Assembly (NCBI RefSeq): GCF_011045195.1
Contig: NZ_CP049199.1
Span: 372,001-436,000 of the forward strand
Direction: 5' to 3'
Source: Caulobacter soli
GTDB taxonomy: Bacteria > Pseudomonadota > Alphaproteobacteria > Caulobacterales > Caulobacteraceae
DNA length: 64,000 nt
The position numbers and the translations under genes were made by a program. Below are positions 51,817-59,124 of the stretch, piece by piece (within the stretch, counting starts at the first letter, position 1; each line of letters begins with the position of its first letter). Below the pieces are notes generated by a model that saw only the letters and a program-made list of their open reading frames with translations, was not told where the DNA came from and searched no databases.

Positions 51817-52542
51817 CTAGCCTCCGCTAAGCATCCGCACCAGCGCCAGGGCCGGCGGCGAGAAGGCCAGCGGGGGGATCAACAGCATGCTGATCAGGAT
51901 CGCGCCCACGCCCCAGTAGTAGGCCGGATGGATGCGCCGCCGCACGACCAGGTCGACCACGGGGCCCGCGAAACCGAATAGCGCGATGACTCCGAACATC
52001 ACCAGCGGCGCGGCCGCGCCGAACGAACCCATCGGCAGCAGCCGGCCCAGGCCCGGCCCCAGGATCGAGATCGTGGCGCACAGCATCAGCCGCTTGTGCC
52101 ATTCGGACTTGCGCCGCAGCGCCACGCCGCCGGCGACCAGGCCGCCGAAGACCAGGATGCCGATGCTGTTCATCACCAGGAAGATGCTGGGCGGGAAGAA
52201 CGGCGGCACGAAGTGGTTGCGGATCGCGAAGAGCGTGGCGGCAAGGCCCATGATCACCATCAGCCCGGCTAAACCCGCGCCGAACATCCCGATCTGGCGG
52301 TGCAGCTTCAGCGAGCCGCGGGCGATGAAGGCCGGCTGGGCCACGAAGACGAAGATCCACAGGGTGAAGACCGCCCCGTGCACGTGCAGCAGCAGCGGCA
52401 GGCCGGGCACGTGGGTGAAGTCGTCGGGCACGGTGGTCGAGAAGCCGCCGATGATCACCGCCGCCATCAGCAGCGACATGATCAGGTAGAAGCGCCGCCC
52501 CACGTGCGCCGCGGGCCTGCGGCCCAGCTCCATCGTCGCCAT
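51817..52542 (-). CDS. seven-helix membrane protein with conserved histidines
   Basis: 241 residues with about seven hydrophobic helices. Histidines within or near helices (LLLHVHGAVFTLWIFVFVAQ, LKLHRQIGMFG, SEWHKRLML) resemble heme- or copper-binding membrane proteins such as cytochrome b561-like families, but I cannot assign one. Start at the ATG at 52542. It is convergent with the small protein at 51555 and precedes a LuxR regulator in opposite reading context, both on the minus strand. Confidence 0.72.
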   Translation of the reverse strand: MATMELGRRPAAHVGRRFYLIMSLLMAAVIIGGFSTTVPDDFTHVPGLPLLLHVHGAVFTLWIFVFVAQPAFIARGSLKLHRQIGMFGAGLAGLMVIMGLAATLFAIRNHFVPPFFPPSIFLVMNSIGILVFGGLVAGGVALRRKSEWHKRLMLCATISILGPGLGRLLPMGSFGAAAPLVMFGVIALFGFAGPVVDLVVRRRIHPAYYWGVGAILISMLLIPPLAFSPPALALVRMLSGG

Positions 52543-52692
52543 TGTGTCCCCTCCGCCTTGGGGGAGAGCATGCGGGCGGTTGGGCGATTTGACAACGACC
52601 GGCGTTCTTCGAGCGGGGTGATCTCTATTCCGTTGTCATCCCGGAAGCCTCGCGGAGGCTGTTCGAGACCCAGGGGACTGGGCCAGGATTTT

Positions 52693-53424
52693 TCACTCCA
52701 CCTTGGCCAGCAGTCCCAGCTCGCCGGCCTTCATCACCGCTTCCTGGCGTTTGACCACGCCCAGGCGTTTCTTGGCGGCCTCGATGTGGTGGTGGACGGT
52801 GCGGGGCGACAGGGTGAGGATCGCGCCGATCTCCCAGTCGGTCTTGCCCCGGCTGGCCCAGTACAGGCACTGGGCCTGGCGCTCGGAGATCACCCCGTAG
52901 TCCGGGTTGTCGTCCTGCAGTTCCCAGTGCTTGAGCATGATGGTGCCGAACACCGTGGCCAGGCTCTCGACCACGGCGCGGGCGGTGGGATCGGCGGCGG
53001 GTTCCTGGGTGGCCATGCGGATCAGCACCTCGTGGCCGGCCGGGCCGAACACCCGCACCACATAGCCGTCGTTCATGCCGAACTCGGAGGCCTCGCCCCA
53101 CATGGCCTGGGCCCGGTTGTCACCCAGCGGCCGGGCGTCGGACCAGGCAAAGGCGCGGGTCGATTTCTGCAGCAGCTTGATGCACGGGTCGTGGACCACG
53201 TGCCGCTCGCTCCAGTAGCGGGCGTCCCAGGCGTCGAAGTCCTGGCGGCTCAGGGTGGGCGGCTCGCGGCCCAGCTGCTCGGCGTTGATCAGGGTGGCGC
53301 AGAAGCGGTCATAACCGAACGCCGCGATCGCCCGGCCGAAATGGGCCTCGACCTCGTCGGCCGCGGCGTAGTGCGGCGCCTTGCTGAGGAAGCTCCAGGC
53401 TTCCTGTTCGGCCGTGTTCAGCAC
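52693..53424 (-). CDS. LuxR family regulator with autoinducer-binding domain, without luxI nearby
   Basis: 243 residues. The N-terminal half resembles the acyl-homoserine-lactone-binding domain: DAWDARYWSERHVVHDPCIK, with the W-Y-D pattern of TraR/LuxR, and RAFAWSDARPL with another conserved Trp. The C-terminal helix-turn-helix (ISERQAQCLYWASRGKTDWEIGAILTLSPRTVHHHIEAA over residues 180-217) is canonical. No luxI-type synthase is in this window, so it may be a solo LuxR sensing an exogenous or other signal. Downstream is the seven-helix membrane gene. Confidence 0.88.
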   Translation of the reverse strand: MLNTAEQEAWSFLSKAPHYAAADEVEAHFGRAIAAFGYDRFCATLINAEQLGREPPTLSRQDFDAWDARYWSERHVVHDPCIKLLQKSTRAFAWSDARPLGDNRAQAMWGEASEFGMNDGYVVRVFGPAGHEVLIRMATQEPAADPTARAVVESLATVFGTIMLKHWELQDDNPDYGVISERQAQCLYWASRGKTDWEIGAILTLSPRTVHHHIEAAKKRLGVVKRQEAVMKAGELGLLAKVE

Positions 53425-53492
53425 GTGGAGATGCTCGCCCCCTCAAGCCGGTCAGACTAGAGGAACGCGCGGGGATGGCTAGAGGGAGCAGG

Positions 53493-53623
53493 TCCTCCCC
53501 CTGTGGGGGAGGTGTCGGCGCAGCCGACGGTGGGGGGAGTTATCGGCAGGCGGTCGATCCAGGATCGAAGATCCTAAGACTCCCCCCACCGGCCTTCGGC
53601 CGCCTCCCCCAGAGGGGGGAGGA
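53493..53623. repeat. paired-palindrome element (family C), copy 1
   Basis: TCCTCCCCCTGTGGGGGAGG at the left and the inverted CCTCCCCCAGAGGGGGGAGG at the right each carry a second GTCGGCGCAGCCGAC or GGCCTTCGGCC palindrome. Between them lies a 38-base core starting TATCGGCAGGCG and ending AAGACTCCCCCC. A second copy with the same borders lies at 58922-59060. Confidence 0.85.
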
Positions 53624-53624
53624 T

Positions 53625-54716
53625 CTAAGCCGCCGGCTTGCGCCGCAGCCGCGCCAGCCGTCGCAGCCGCCGCCAGAACCGGGTCTTTTCCGGCTCGGGA
53701 TAGGGCTGCAGGTTCTTGTAGAACTCCTCGGCGCAGGCGCGCCACGAGAAGCCCTCGGCGAACTTGCGCACCGTGACGTGGTCAATGTCCAGGCAGGCCA
53801 GGCACGCCTCGCGCAGGCCGTCGGTCTGGCCGGGCGCCAGAACGCCGGCGTTCGAGCCGGGGATGATGTCGATCGGCCCGGGGGCCGAGAACGCCGCCAC
53901 CGGCACGCCGGCGGCCATGGCCTCCAGGATCACCAGGCCGAAGGTGTCGGTCAGGGAGGGGAAGCAGAACACGTCGGCGCAGGCGAAGTAGCGCGCCAGC
54001 TCCTCGCCGAACTTGGCGCCGGCGAACACCACGTTCGGATATTTCTCGGCCAGCTCCTCGCGTTGGGGGCCGTCGCCGACGATCACCGTGGTGCCGGGCA
54101 GGTCGAGGCCGGCGAAGGCCTCGATGTTCTTCTCGACGGCCACACGGCCGACATTGAGGAAGATCGGCCGGGGCAGGCCCTCGAACACGTCGGGCTCGCC
54201 CTCGACCCGGGGCTTGAAGACGTCGGTGTCGACGCCGCGCGTCCAGGGCGAGATGTTGCGGAAGCCGTGGCGGATCAGCTCGTCGCGCATGGTGGGCGTG
54301 GCCACCATCAGGCGGCCCGACGGCTTGTGGAACCAGCGCATGTAGGTGTAGCCGGCCGACAGCGGCAGCGGCAGGCGGGCCGACACGTATTCCGGGAACC
54401 GCGTATGGTAGCTGGTCGTGAACGGCAGCTTCCATTCCAGGCAGATGCGGCGGGCGGCCAGGCCGATCGGACCCTCGGTGGCGATGTGGATCGCCTCGGG
54501 CTCGAACGACTTGAAGCGCTCCATCACCGGCTCGTAGGCGCCGATGGCCAGCTTGATCTCCGGATAGGTCGGAAGCGGGAAGGTGGGGAACTGGTCGGGG
54601 CTGACGACATCGACCTCATGGCCCATGGCTTTCAGCTCGCCCATCACCTTGGTGAGTGTGCGAACCACGCCATTGACCTGCGGTTCCCAAGCATCTGTGG
54701 CGAGTAGTATCCGCAT
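53625..54716 (-). CDS. glycosyltransferase family 4 (GT-B)
   Basis: 363 residues. The GT-B N-domain begins MRILLATDAWEPQVNGVVRTL with VDVVSPDQFPTFPLPTYPEI, and the nucleotide-sugar site lies in GRVAVEKNIEAFAGLDLP and TVIVGDGPQREELAEKYP. The catalytic EX7E block is FCFPSLTDTFGLVILEAMAA. It resembles alpha-mannosyl or glucosyl transferases (MgtA/PimB-like) acting on lipids. The start overlaps the stop of the LpxH-like gene (TGATG), and the product may modify the same lipid precursor. The stop abuts a family C repeat. Confidence 0.9.
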   Translation of the reverse strand: MRILLATDAWEPQVNGVVRTLTKVMGELKAMGHEVDVVSPDQFPTFPLPTYPEIKLAIGAYEPVMERFKSFEPEAIHIATEGPIGLAARRICLEWKLPFTTSYHTRFPEYVSARLPLPLSAGYTYMRWFHKPSGRLMVATPTMRDELIRHGFRNISPWTRGVDTDVFKPRVEGEPDVFEGLPRPIFLNVGRVAVEKNIEAFAGLDLPGTTVIVGDGPQREELAEKYPNVVFAGAKFGEELARYFACADVFCFPSLTDTFGLVILEAMAAGVPVAAFSAPGPIDIIPGSNAGVLAPGQTDGLREACLACLDIDHVTVRKFAEGFSWRACAEEFYKNLQPYPEPEKTRFWRRLRRLARLRRKPAA

Positions 54717-55540
54717 CAGGCGGCGGCAGGCTCCGCAATGGGGGGCTCGACGGTGAGCGCCCGTGCCCGATCGATCACCGACCAGGACCTAAGCTTGGAC
54801 CATTCCAGGATTTCGAGCCGTCCGTCCAGATGTTCCACCAGCGCGGTGCAGCTTTCCACCCAATCGCCGTCGTTCACATAGAGGATACCGTCGATTTCGC
54901 GCATCTCGGCCTTGTGGATATGTCCACAGATGACGCCGTCCACGCCGCGCCGACGGGCTTCGTCGGCGACGGCGGCTTCGAAATTCTCGATGAACTGCAG
55001 CGCGTTCTTCACCTTGACCTTCAGGTAGGCCGACAGACTCCAGTAGCCGAACCCCAGCTTGCGACGTGCGCGATTGAGCAAGGTGTTCAGCATCAGGATG
55101 GTTCTGTACGACCAGTCGCCCAGGAACGCCAGCCACTTGGCGTGCTGCACCACGCCGTCGAACTCGTCGCCGTGCACCACCAGGTAGCGCTTGCCGTCGG
55201 CCGCCTCGTGGATCACGTCGCGGGCCACCACCACGCCGCCAAAGTGCGTGCCGCAGAAATCGCGCACCCGGTCGTCGTGGTTGCCGGGCACGTAGATCAC
55301 CTCGACCCCCTTGCGGGCCAGGCGCAGGATCTTCTGCACCACGTCGTTGTGGCTCTGGGGCCAGTACCAGCCGCTGCGCAGCTTCCAGCCGTCGATGATG
55401 TCGCCCACCAGGTACAGCTTGTCGCATTCGACGTGGCGGATGAAGTCCAGCAGCAGCTCGGCCTGGCAGCCGCGCGTGCCCAGGTGCACGTCGCTGATGA
55501 AGATCGAGCGGTAGTGACGGACGTCGATGTCGGTGACCAT
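54716..55540 (-). CDS. UDP-2,3-diacylglucosamine diphosphatase-like metallophosphoesterase
   Basis: 274 residues. Calcineurin-type metal motifs are complete: SDVHLGTRGC, VGDIIDGWKL, YVPGNHDDRVRDF, HGDEFDGVV and CGHIHKAEMR. The sequence resembles the LpxH-related subgroup annotated as UDP-2,3-diacylglucosamine diphosphatase, which gives lipid X for lipid A synthesis; many alphaproteobacteria use LpxI instead, so it may also hydrolyse another nucleotide-linked lipid. Coupling with a GT4 enzyme supports a glycolipid role. Confidence 0.85.
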   Translation of the reverse strand: MVTDIDVRHYRSIFISDVHLGTRGCQAELLLDFIRHVECDKLYLVGDIIDGWKLRSGWYWPQSHNDVVQKILRLARKGVEVIYVPGNHDDRVRDFCGTHFGGVVVARDVIHEAADGKRYLVVHGDEFDGVVQHAKWLAFLGDWSYRTILMLNTLLNRARRKLGFGYWSLSAYLKVKVKNALQFIENFEAAVADEARRRGVDGVICGHIHKAEMREIDGILYVNDGDWVESCTALVEHLDGRLEILEWSKLRSWSVIDRARALTVEPPIAEPAAA

Positions 55541-55815
55541 GCTTGCCCCTCCGGCGGTTCAGGTCGGCGTTCGAGCGCGGGTCCCCCCGGACCAGCCATG
55601 ACCCCCCAAGGCAGATCGCATCGCATCGGGGCGCTGGGTCCGCCGATTAAGCTGATTGCATGTCGCTTTCGTGAAACAGCCATCCGCACACGGCGCGACG
55701 CTGCGCCGCATCAACGCCCGAAATTTCACCATTGAAGAAATCTTGTGGGACAAGGCAAAGCTTTGCTGGCCTTGTGCTGTTGCAGCGCAGCATCGCTTTC
55801 ACTAGATCAAGGTTC

Positions 55816-56445
55816 ATGGACGCCGCCCGCCTCGCCAAGGATACGCCGAAGTCGCTGAAGACCCGGGCGCGGATTCTCGACTGCGCCATGCGTCTGATCG
55901 CCGAGATCGGTTATCACGCCGCGACCAACCCGGTGATCGCCGACGCCGCGGGCCTGACGCGCGGGGCGATGCTCTATCATTTCCCCACCCGCGAGGCCCT
56001 GGTCGAGGCCGCCGTGGCCCATGTCCAGGCCGAGCGCTCGGCCCTGTTCCGCGCCGCCGCCGAAGCCCTGCCGGCCGGCGCCGACGTCACCGAGCACGCG
56101 ATCGACAGCTACTGGGACCTGCTGCACACCGTGCCGTTCCTGGCCTTCGCCGAGCTGGAGGCCGCCGGCCGCACCGACCCGGCCGTCCGCGCCCTGCTGG
56201 CCCCGGCCCAGGCCGAGTTCGACCGGGCCCAGGCGGGGGATCACTTCCTGAAGATCCTCCACGCCGGCGCGGGGCCTAGGTTCCAGGCCTCGCGCGATTT
56301 GGCGCGGTTCATGCTGGAGGGGTTGGCGCGCACGACCCTGACCTATGACGGCGACGGGCGGCGCGAGCGCCTGCTGACGCTGATCAAGCGGGCCACGCAC
56401 ATGCTGAATAGGAAGGGCGATGTGCAGGATCTTTGGCCGGATTAG
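55816..56445 (+). CDS. TetR family transcriptional regulator
   Basis: 209 residues from the ATG at 55816, with AAGG upstream; the frame extends 28 codons further without support. The N-terminal helix-turn-helix (RARILDCAMRLIAEIGYHAATNPVIADAAGLTRGAMLYHFPTREALVEAA over residues 16-65) is typical of TetR. The ligand domain begins AERSALFRAAAEAL. The upstream region contains GCTGTTGCAGCGCAGC, a possible operator. It is convergent with the low-GC membrane protein. Its regulon is not visible. Confidence 0.9.
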   Translation: MDAARLAKDTPKSLKTRARILDCAMRLIAEIGYHAATNPVIADAAGLTRGAMLYHFPTREALVEAAVAHVQAERSALFRAAAEALPAGADVTEHAIDSYWDLLHTVPFLAFAELEAAGRTDPAVRALLAPAQAEFDRAQAGDHFLKILHAGAGPRFQASRDLARFMLEGLARTTLTYDGDGRRERLLTLIKRATHMLNRKGDVQDLWPD

Positions 56446-56450
56446 GTAGA

Positions 56451-57104
56451 TCAAGCGGGGCAGGTGGCCCGTTCTTTCGCTGCACGGACGGAGCAAGTTG
56501 CCGCTGGCTTCTGTAACTCGAGGCGAGGTTTGACGCTTGAAGTAGGCGTACCTAGAGCCTTTTCTTGTTTTGGGTATGAGCCGACCGCAATTGCCGTAAT
56601 GGCAAGGAGGAGTCCGATCATCAGCATAACGACGGATATTTGCAGCTGTCGTAGGCGATCTTTATCTACCCGTGTCGCATAATTGAATGCGGAATCGGTA
56701 TTTTCGCTCATCAAGTTCTTAAAATTGATCAACTCATCTCGTTCTTCGCGAGATATTCGGGTCGTTAATGTATCAAAATTTCTTTCATCAACGATCTTTT
56801 GGTAGGCTTCACCTTGAGATTGGGCTGCCCATTGGAATTTAATTATAGTTCCGGCGGTAAGGCCGGTGCCAAGCAGAAAGAAAACTGCTGAGGCAACAAG
56901 CAAGAAGTAGGGAGTAACAGCAACGCTGCGAGAGGCGAGGTATGCCGCCAACGCGACTAGTCCAGCTCCATGGCCAGCGAGTACGGAAGTTAGATACTTG
57001 CCAAGCCAATCATCGGCAGCGCGCCGGTACTCATCGCTGAGGGCCACAGCCTCTTCCCTAGTCAGATGTTGATCGCTTGCCCTCATTGCAGAAATCCCGG
57101 TCAT
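56451..57104 (-). CDS. low-GC two- or three-helix membrane protein, probably acquired
   Basis: About 217 residues from the ATG at 57104; ATGs at 57125 (inside a CCCATCC/GGATGGG hairpin) and 57086 are alternatives. Around 48% GC by eye against about 70% for neighbours, with codons like AAT, ATA and TTA that are rare here. Helices: about 45-63 (GHGAGLVALAAYLASRSVAV), 65-92 (TPYFLLVASAVFFLLGTGLT) and 160-180 (LRQLQISVVMLMIGLLLAI), with a polar loop between the second and third (YQKIVDERNFDTLTTRIS). No family recognised. The gene is flanked by repeats, consistent with foreign DNA. Confidence 0.65.
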   Translation of the reverse strand: MTGISAMRASDQHLTREEAVALSDEYRRAADDWLGKYLTSVLAGHGAGLVALAAYLASRSVAVTPYFLLVASAVFFLLGTGLTAGTIIKFQWAAQSQGEAYQKIVDERNFDTLTTRISREERDELINFKNLMSENTDSAFNYATRVDKDRLRQLQISVVMLMIGLLLAITAIAVGSYPKQEKALGTPTSSVKPRLELQKPAATCSVRAAKERATCPA

Positions 57105-57145
57105 CGATGTGCTGCGTGATCCCATCCGCCCCGGATGGGCCTCAC

Positions 57146-57282
57146 CTTAAAGCCTTGGTGGATCGGAGCTCTGGCGTTTGGCCGTGTCAAGGACGGCGCG
57201 TCGCGCCGTCGCGACGCGGCCGCCAGAGGTGGTCCTTTACACGGCCAGACGCCAGAACAGGCTCGCCTCCAAGGTTTTAAGG
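57146..57282. repeat. large imperfect inverted repeat (family G)
   Basis: Left arm 57146-57193 (CTTAAAGCCTTGG ... TCTGGCGTTTGGCCGTGTCA) and right arm 57231-57282 (TTACACGGCCAGACGCCAGA ... CTCCAAGGTTTTAAGG) pair around a GC-rich GACGGCGCGTCGCGCCGTC centre. It adjoins the low-GC membrane protein. It has no coding capacity and could be part of a mobile element. Confidence 0.7.
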
Positions 57283-57337
57283 CGCGGCCTCGCCGCCGGC
57301 GGATGACGTCAGGAGAAAGACCGGCAAACACCCTTTT

Positions 57338-57476
57338 CCCTCCCCCTCGCGGGGAGGGTGGCGGCGAAGCCGACGGGTGGGGGCCGGTGCAGGGCGTTGG
57401 TCGGGGCGTGTTCTGCTGACTCATCAAGCCCCACCCGACCCGCTACGCGGGCCACCCTCCCCACGAGGGGGAGGGA
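57338..57476. repeat. paired-palindrome element (family C-like, third type)
   Basis: CCCTCCCCCTCGCGGGGAGG with GCGGCGAAGCCGACGGGTGG faces inverted GGGCCACCCTCCCCACGAGG and CCCCACCCGACCCGCTACGC around a 34-base core. The architecture equals family C (53493-53623), with diverged arm sequence. Together with family G it fills the whole 57105-57486 gap. Confidence 0.8.
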
Positions 57477-57486
57477 AGGGTAGTTT

Positions 57487-57837
57487 TCACAACCGTGCGC
57501 GTCCGCCGCCCTTGAGCTTCATCGCCCGCCGGGCGTGCTCGGCCTGGGCCGCCATCGGAGCCAGCTCAGCCAGGATAGGCGCGGCCGGTGCCGCGACGGC
57601 GGCCGCCGGCGCCGGGCGCGGCAGGGGCACGATCTGCGCCACTTTCCGCGCCATGGCGGCCAGTTCGCCGATGGCCTTGGCCTTGTCACGGGCTTTCCGG
57701 ATCTGGGCCGGGTCGTCGCTACGCTCGATCATCGCCCAGGCCGCGTCGAGGGCGTCCATGAGCTTGGCCTGCAGGGCCTGGCTCCAGGTCAGGGCCAGAG
57801 ACGGGCGGGGGGCGGGGGTGTGGTGGGTCTGGGTCAT
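57487..57837 (-). CDS. small helical protein of unknown function
   Basis: 116 residues from the ATG at 57837; the frame goes on upstream but without coding signs. Sequence SLALTWSQALQAKLMDALDA, WAMIERSDDPAQIRKARDKA and KAIGELAAMARKVAQIVPLP reads as a helical bundle, then an Ala/Pro-rich linker and a basic tail (RRAMKLKGGGRARL). No family recognised. 57838-58057 upstream holds no gene I can support. Confidence 0.55.
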   Translation of the reverse strand: MTQTHHTPAPRPSLALTWSQALQAKLMDALDAAWAMIERSDDPAQIRKARDKAKAIGELAAMARKVAQIVPLPRPAPAAAVAAPAAPILAELAPMAAQAEHARRAMKLKGGGRARL

Positions 57838-58057
57838 GCCGATAGTGTGCGGCCGTCCCGGAGGGTGGGGATAGGAAACGTGCGTTTTTGTGTAAGCCTT
57901 TGAGTTTGCTGGTGCCGATCCCGGCGCGAGCGGGGATAGAGGCCGCGCCGAGGGCCGGGGACACACACTCACGGCTAGGCGCGGGGGCTATCGGCCAGTG
58001 CCGTGGGGCCAGTGCGTGTCCGCAGTCGTGGTCGCGGCGCGGCCCTATGGATAACTT

Positions 58058-58540
58058 TCACCCCGTCGCGATCGGCAACGCCGTCGTGAACTTGATCTGC
58101 TCCATCGCGAAGCTGGACGAGACGTCGGTCAGCGGGGCGGTGGCGATCAGGCGGCGGTAGAACCGGTCATAGGCGGCGATGTCGCGCACCACGACCTTCA
58201 GCAGATAGTCGACGTCGCCGCTCATCCGGTAGAACTCGACCACCTCGGGCAGGGCCTTGGCGCCGTTGGCGAAGGTCTCCAGCCACGCCTCGTCGTGGCG
58301 GCCGGTCTTCACCGCCACGAACACGGTCAGCGACAGGTCCAGGGCGTCGCGGTCGATCAGGGCGACGCGGGCGGTGATCACGCCGCTGTCCTGCAGCCGC
58401 TTGACCCGCTTCCAGCAGGGGGTCTGGGACAGGCCCACCCGCTCGGCCAGCTCGGCGATGGGCGTGGTGGCGTCCTGCTGCAGGATGGCCAGGATGCGGC
58501 GGTCGATCTGGTCGAGCGGGATCATTCTCTGTGGGGCCAT
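58058..58540 (-). CDS. Lrp/AsnC family transcriptional regulator
   Basis: About 160 residues from the ATG at 58540; ATG at 58525 (MIPLDQIDRRILAILQ) is also plausible. The N-terminal helix-turn-helix is DRRILAILQQDATTPIAELAERVGLSQTPCWKRVKRLQ (residues about 11-48). The C-terminal RAM ligand-binding domain is KTGRHDEAWLETFANGAKAL, VEFYRMSGDVDYLLKVVVRD. Lrp/AsnC proteins sense amino acids; an amino acid permease lies 600 bases on in the other direction and could be a target. A palindrome upstream fits autoregulation. Confidence 0.92.
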   Translation of the reverse strand: MAPQRMIPLDQIDRRILAILQQDATTPIAELAERVGLSQTPCWKRVKRLQDSGVITARVALIDRDALDLSLTVFVAVKTGRHDEAWLETFANGAKALPEVVEFYRMSGDVDYLLKVVVRDIAAYDRFYRRLIATAPLTDVSSSFAMEQIKFTTALPIATG

Positions 58541-58543
58541 ATC

Positions 58544-58562
58544 TGGAGAACTGAATTCTCCA
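58544..58562. promoter_or_regulatory. probable Lrp-type operator
   Basis: TGGAGAA-CTGAA-TTCTCCA, a seven-bp inverted repeat with a five-base spacer, lies directly upstream of the Lrp/AsnC start and about 85 bases upstream of the divergent DUF6356 gene. The size fits Lrp-type sites. Confidence 0.6.
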
Positions 58563-58644
58563 TACCTGCCACGGGGCGGCGACTTCGACCATGTCATTCT
58601 CGCGAAGCGCGGCATCATGGAACGGCATAATCCGGGGACCCTGC

Positions 58645-58911
58645 ATGCTCGACGCCTTCACCCGCCACCCGCGTTCGGTCGACGAGACCTATGGCGAGCA
58701 CATGGCCGTGGCCTGGAGCTTCGCGGTCCCGATGCTGCTGGGCGGCGCGGCCTGTTTCGTCCACGGGATCTTCCCGTTCCTGTTCGAGACCACCGGCAGC
58801 CGCTGCGTGAAGACGCTCTACACCCGCATCGCCAACCGGGGGCGCCAAAGGGGGGCCAAGGCGGCGGGGGCGGAGATGCCGAACTGGGCGGCGTTCGACG
58901 CGGTGATCTAG
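58645..58911 (+). CDS. DUF6356 family membrane protein
   Basis: 88 residues from the ATG at 58645, with GGGGACC upstream. The conserved start (MLDAFTRHPRSVDETYGEHMAVAWSF over residues 1-26) and one hydrophobic helix (VPMLLGGAACFVHGIFPFLF) match DUF6356. Cys34-type residues and the basic tail (RIANRGRQRGAKA) follow. Function unknown; likely a small inner-membrane protein. It is divergent from the Lrp/AsnC gene. Confidence 0.78.
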   Translation: MLDAFTRHPRSVDETYGEHMAVAWSFAVPMLLGGAACFVHGIFPFLFETTGSRCVKTLYTRIANRGRQRGAKAAGAEMPNWAAFDAVI

Positions 58912-58921
58912 GAACCCAAGA

Positions 58922-59060
58922 GCCTCCCCCCGTGGGGGAGGTGTCGGCCGCAGGCCGACGGAGGGGGGAGTGATCGGCGGGCGCCCGTGTCCTGGATTTT
59001 TCGACCCCAGAACTCCCCCCACCGATCGCTGCGCGATCGCCTCCCCCACAGGGGGGGGCT
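58922..59060. repeat. paired-palindrome element (family C), copy 2
   Basis: CCTCCCCCCGTGGGGGAGG with TGTCGGCCGCAGGCCGAC and the inverted CGATCGCTGCGCGATCG with CCTCCCCCACAGGGGGGG surround a core beginning TGATCGGCGGGCG and ending AGAACTCCCCCC. These inner borders match copy 1 at 53493-53623. Confidence 0.85.
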
Positions 59061-59124
59061 TAAATCCCCTTGGCGACCGCGTCCCGCTGGCCCATCGTCC
59101 CGGCCAAGAGTCGGGAGACGAACC

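Noticed and set aside
53493..59060. Repeats at several places considered as a CRISPR array
   Set aside because: Copies are palindromic pairs with large irregular distances and occur between ordinary genes. There are no regular spacers or cas genes.
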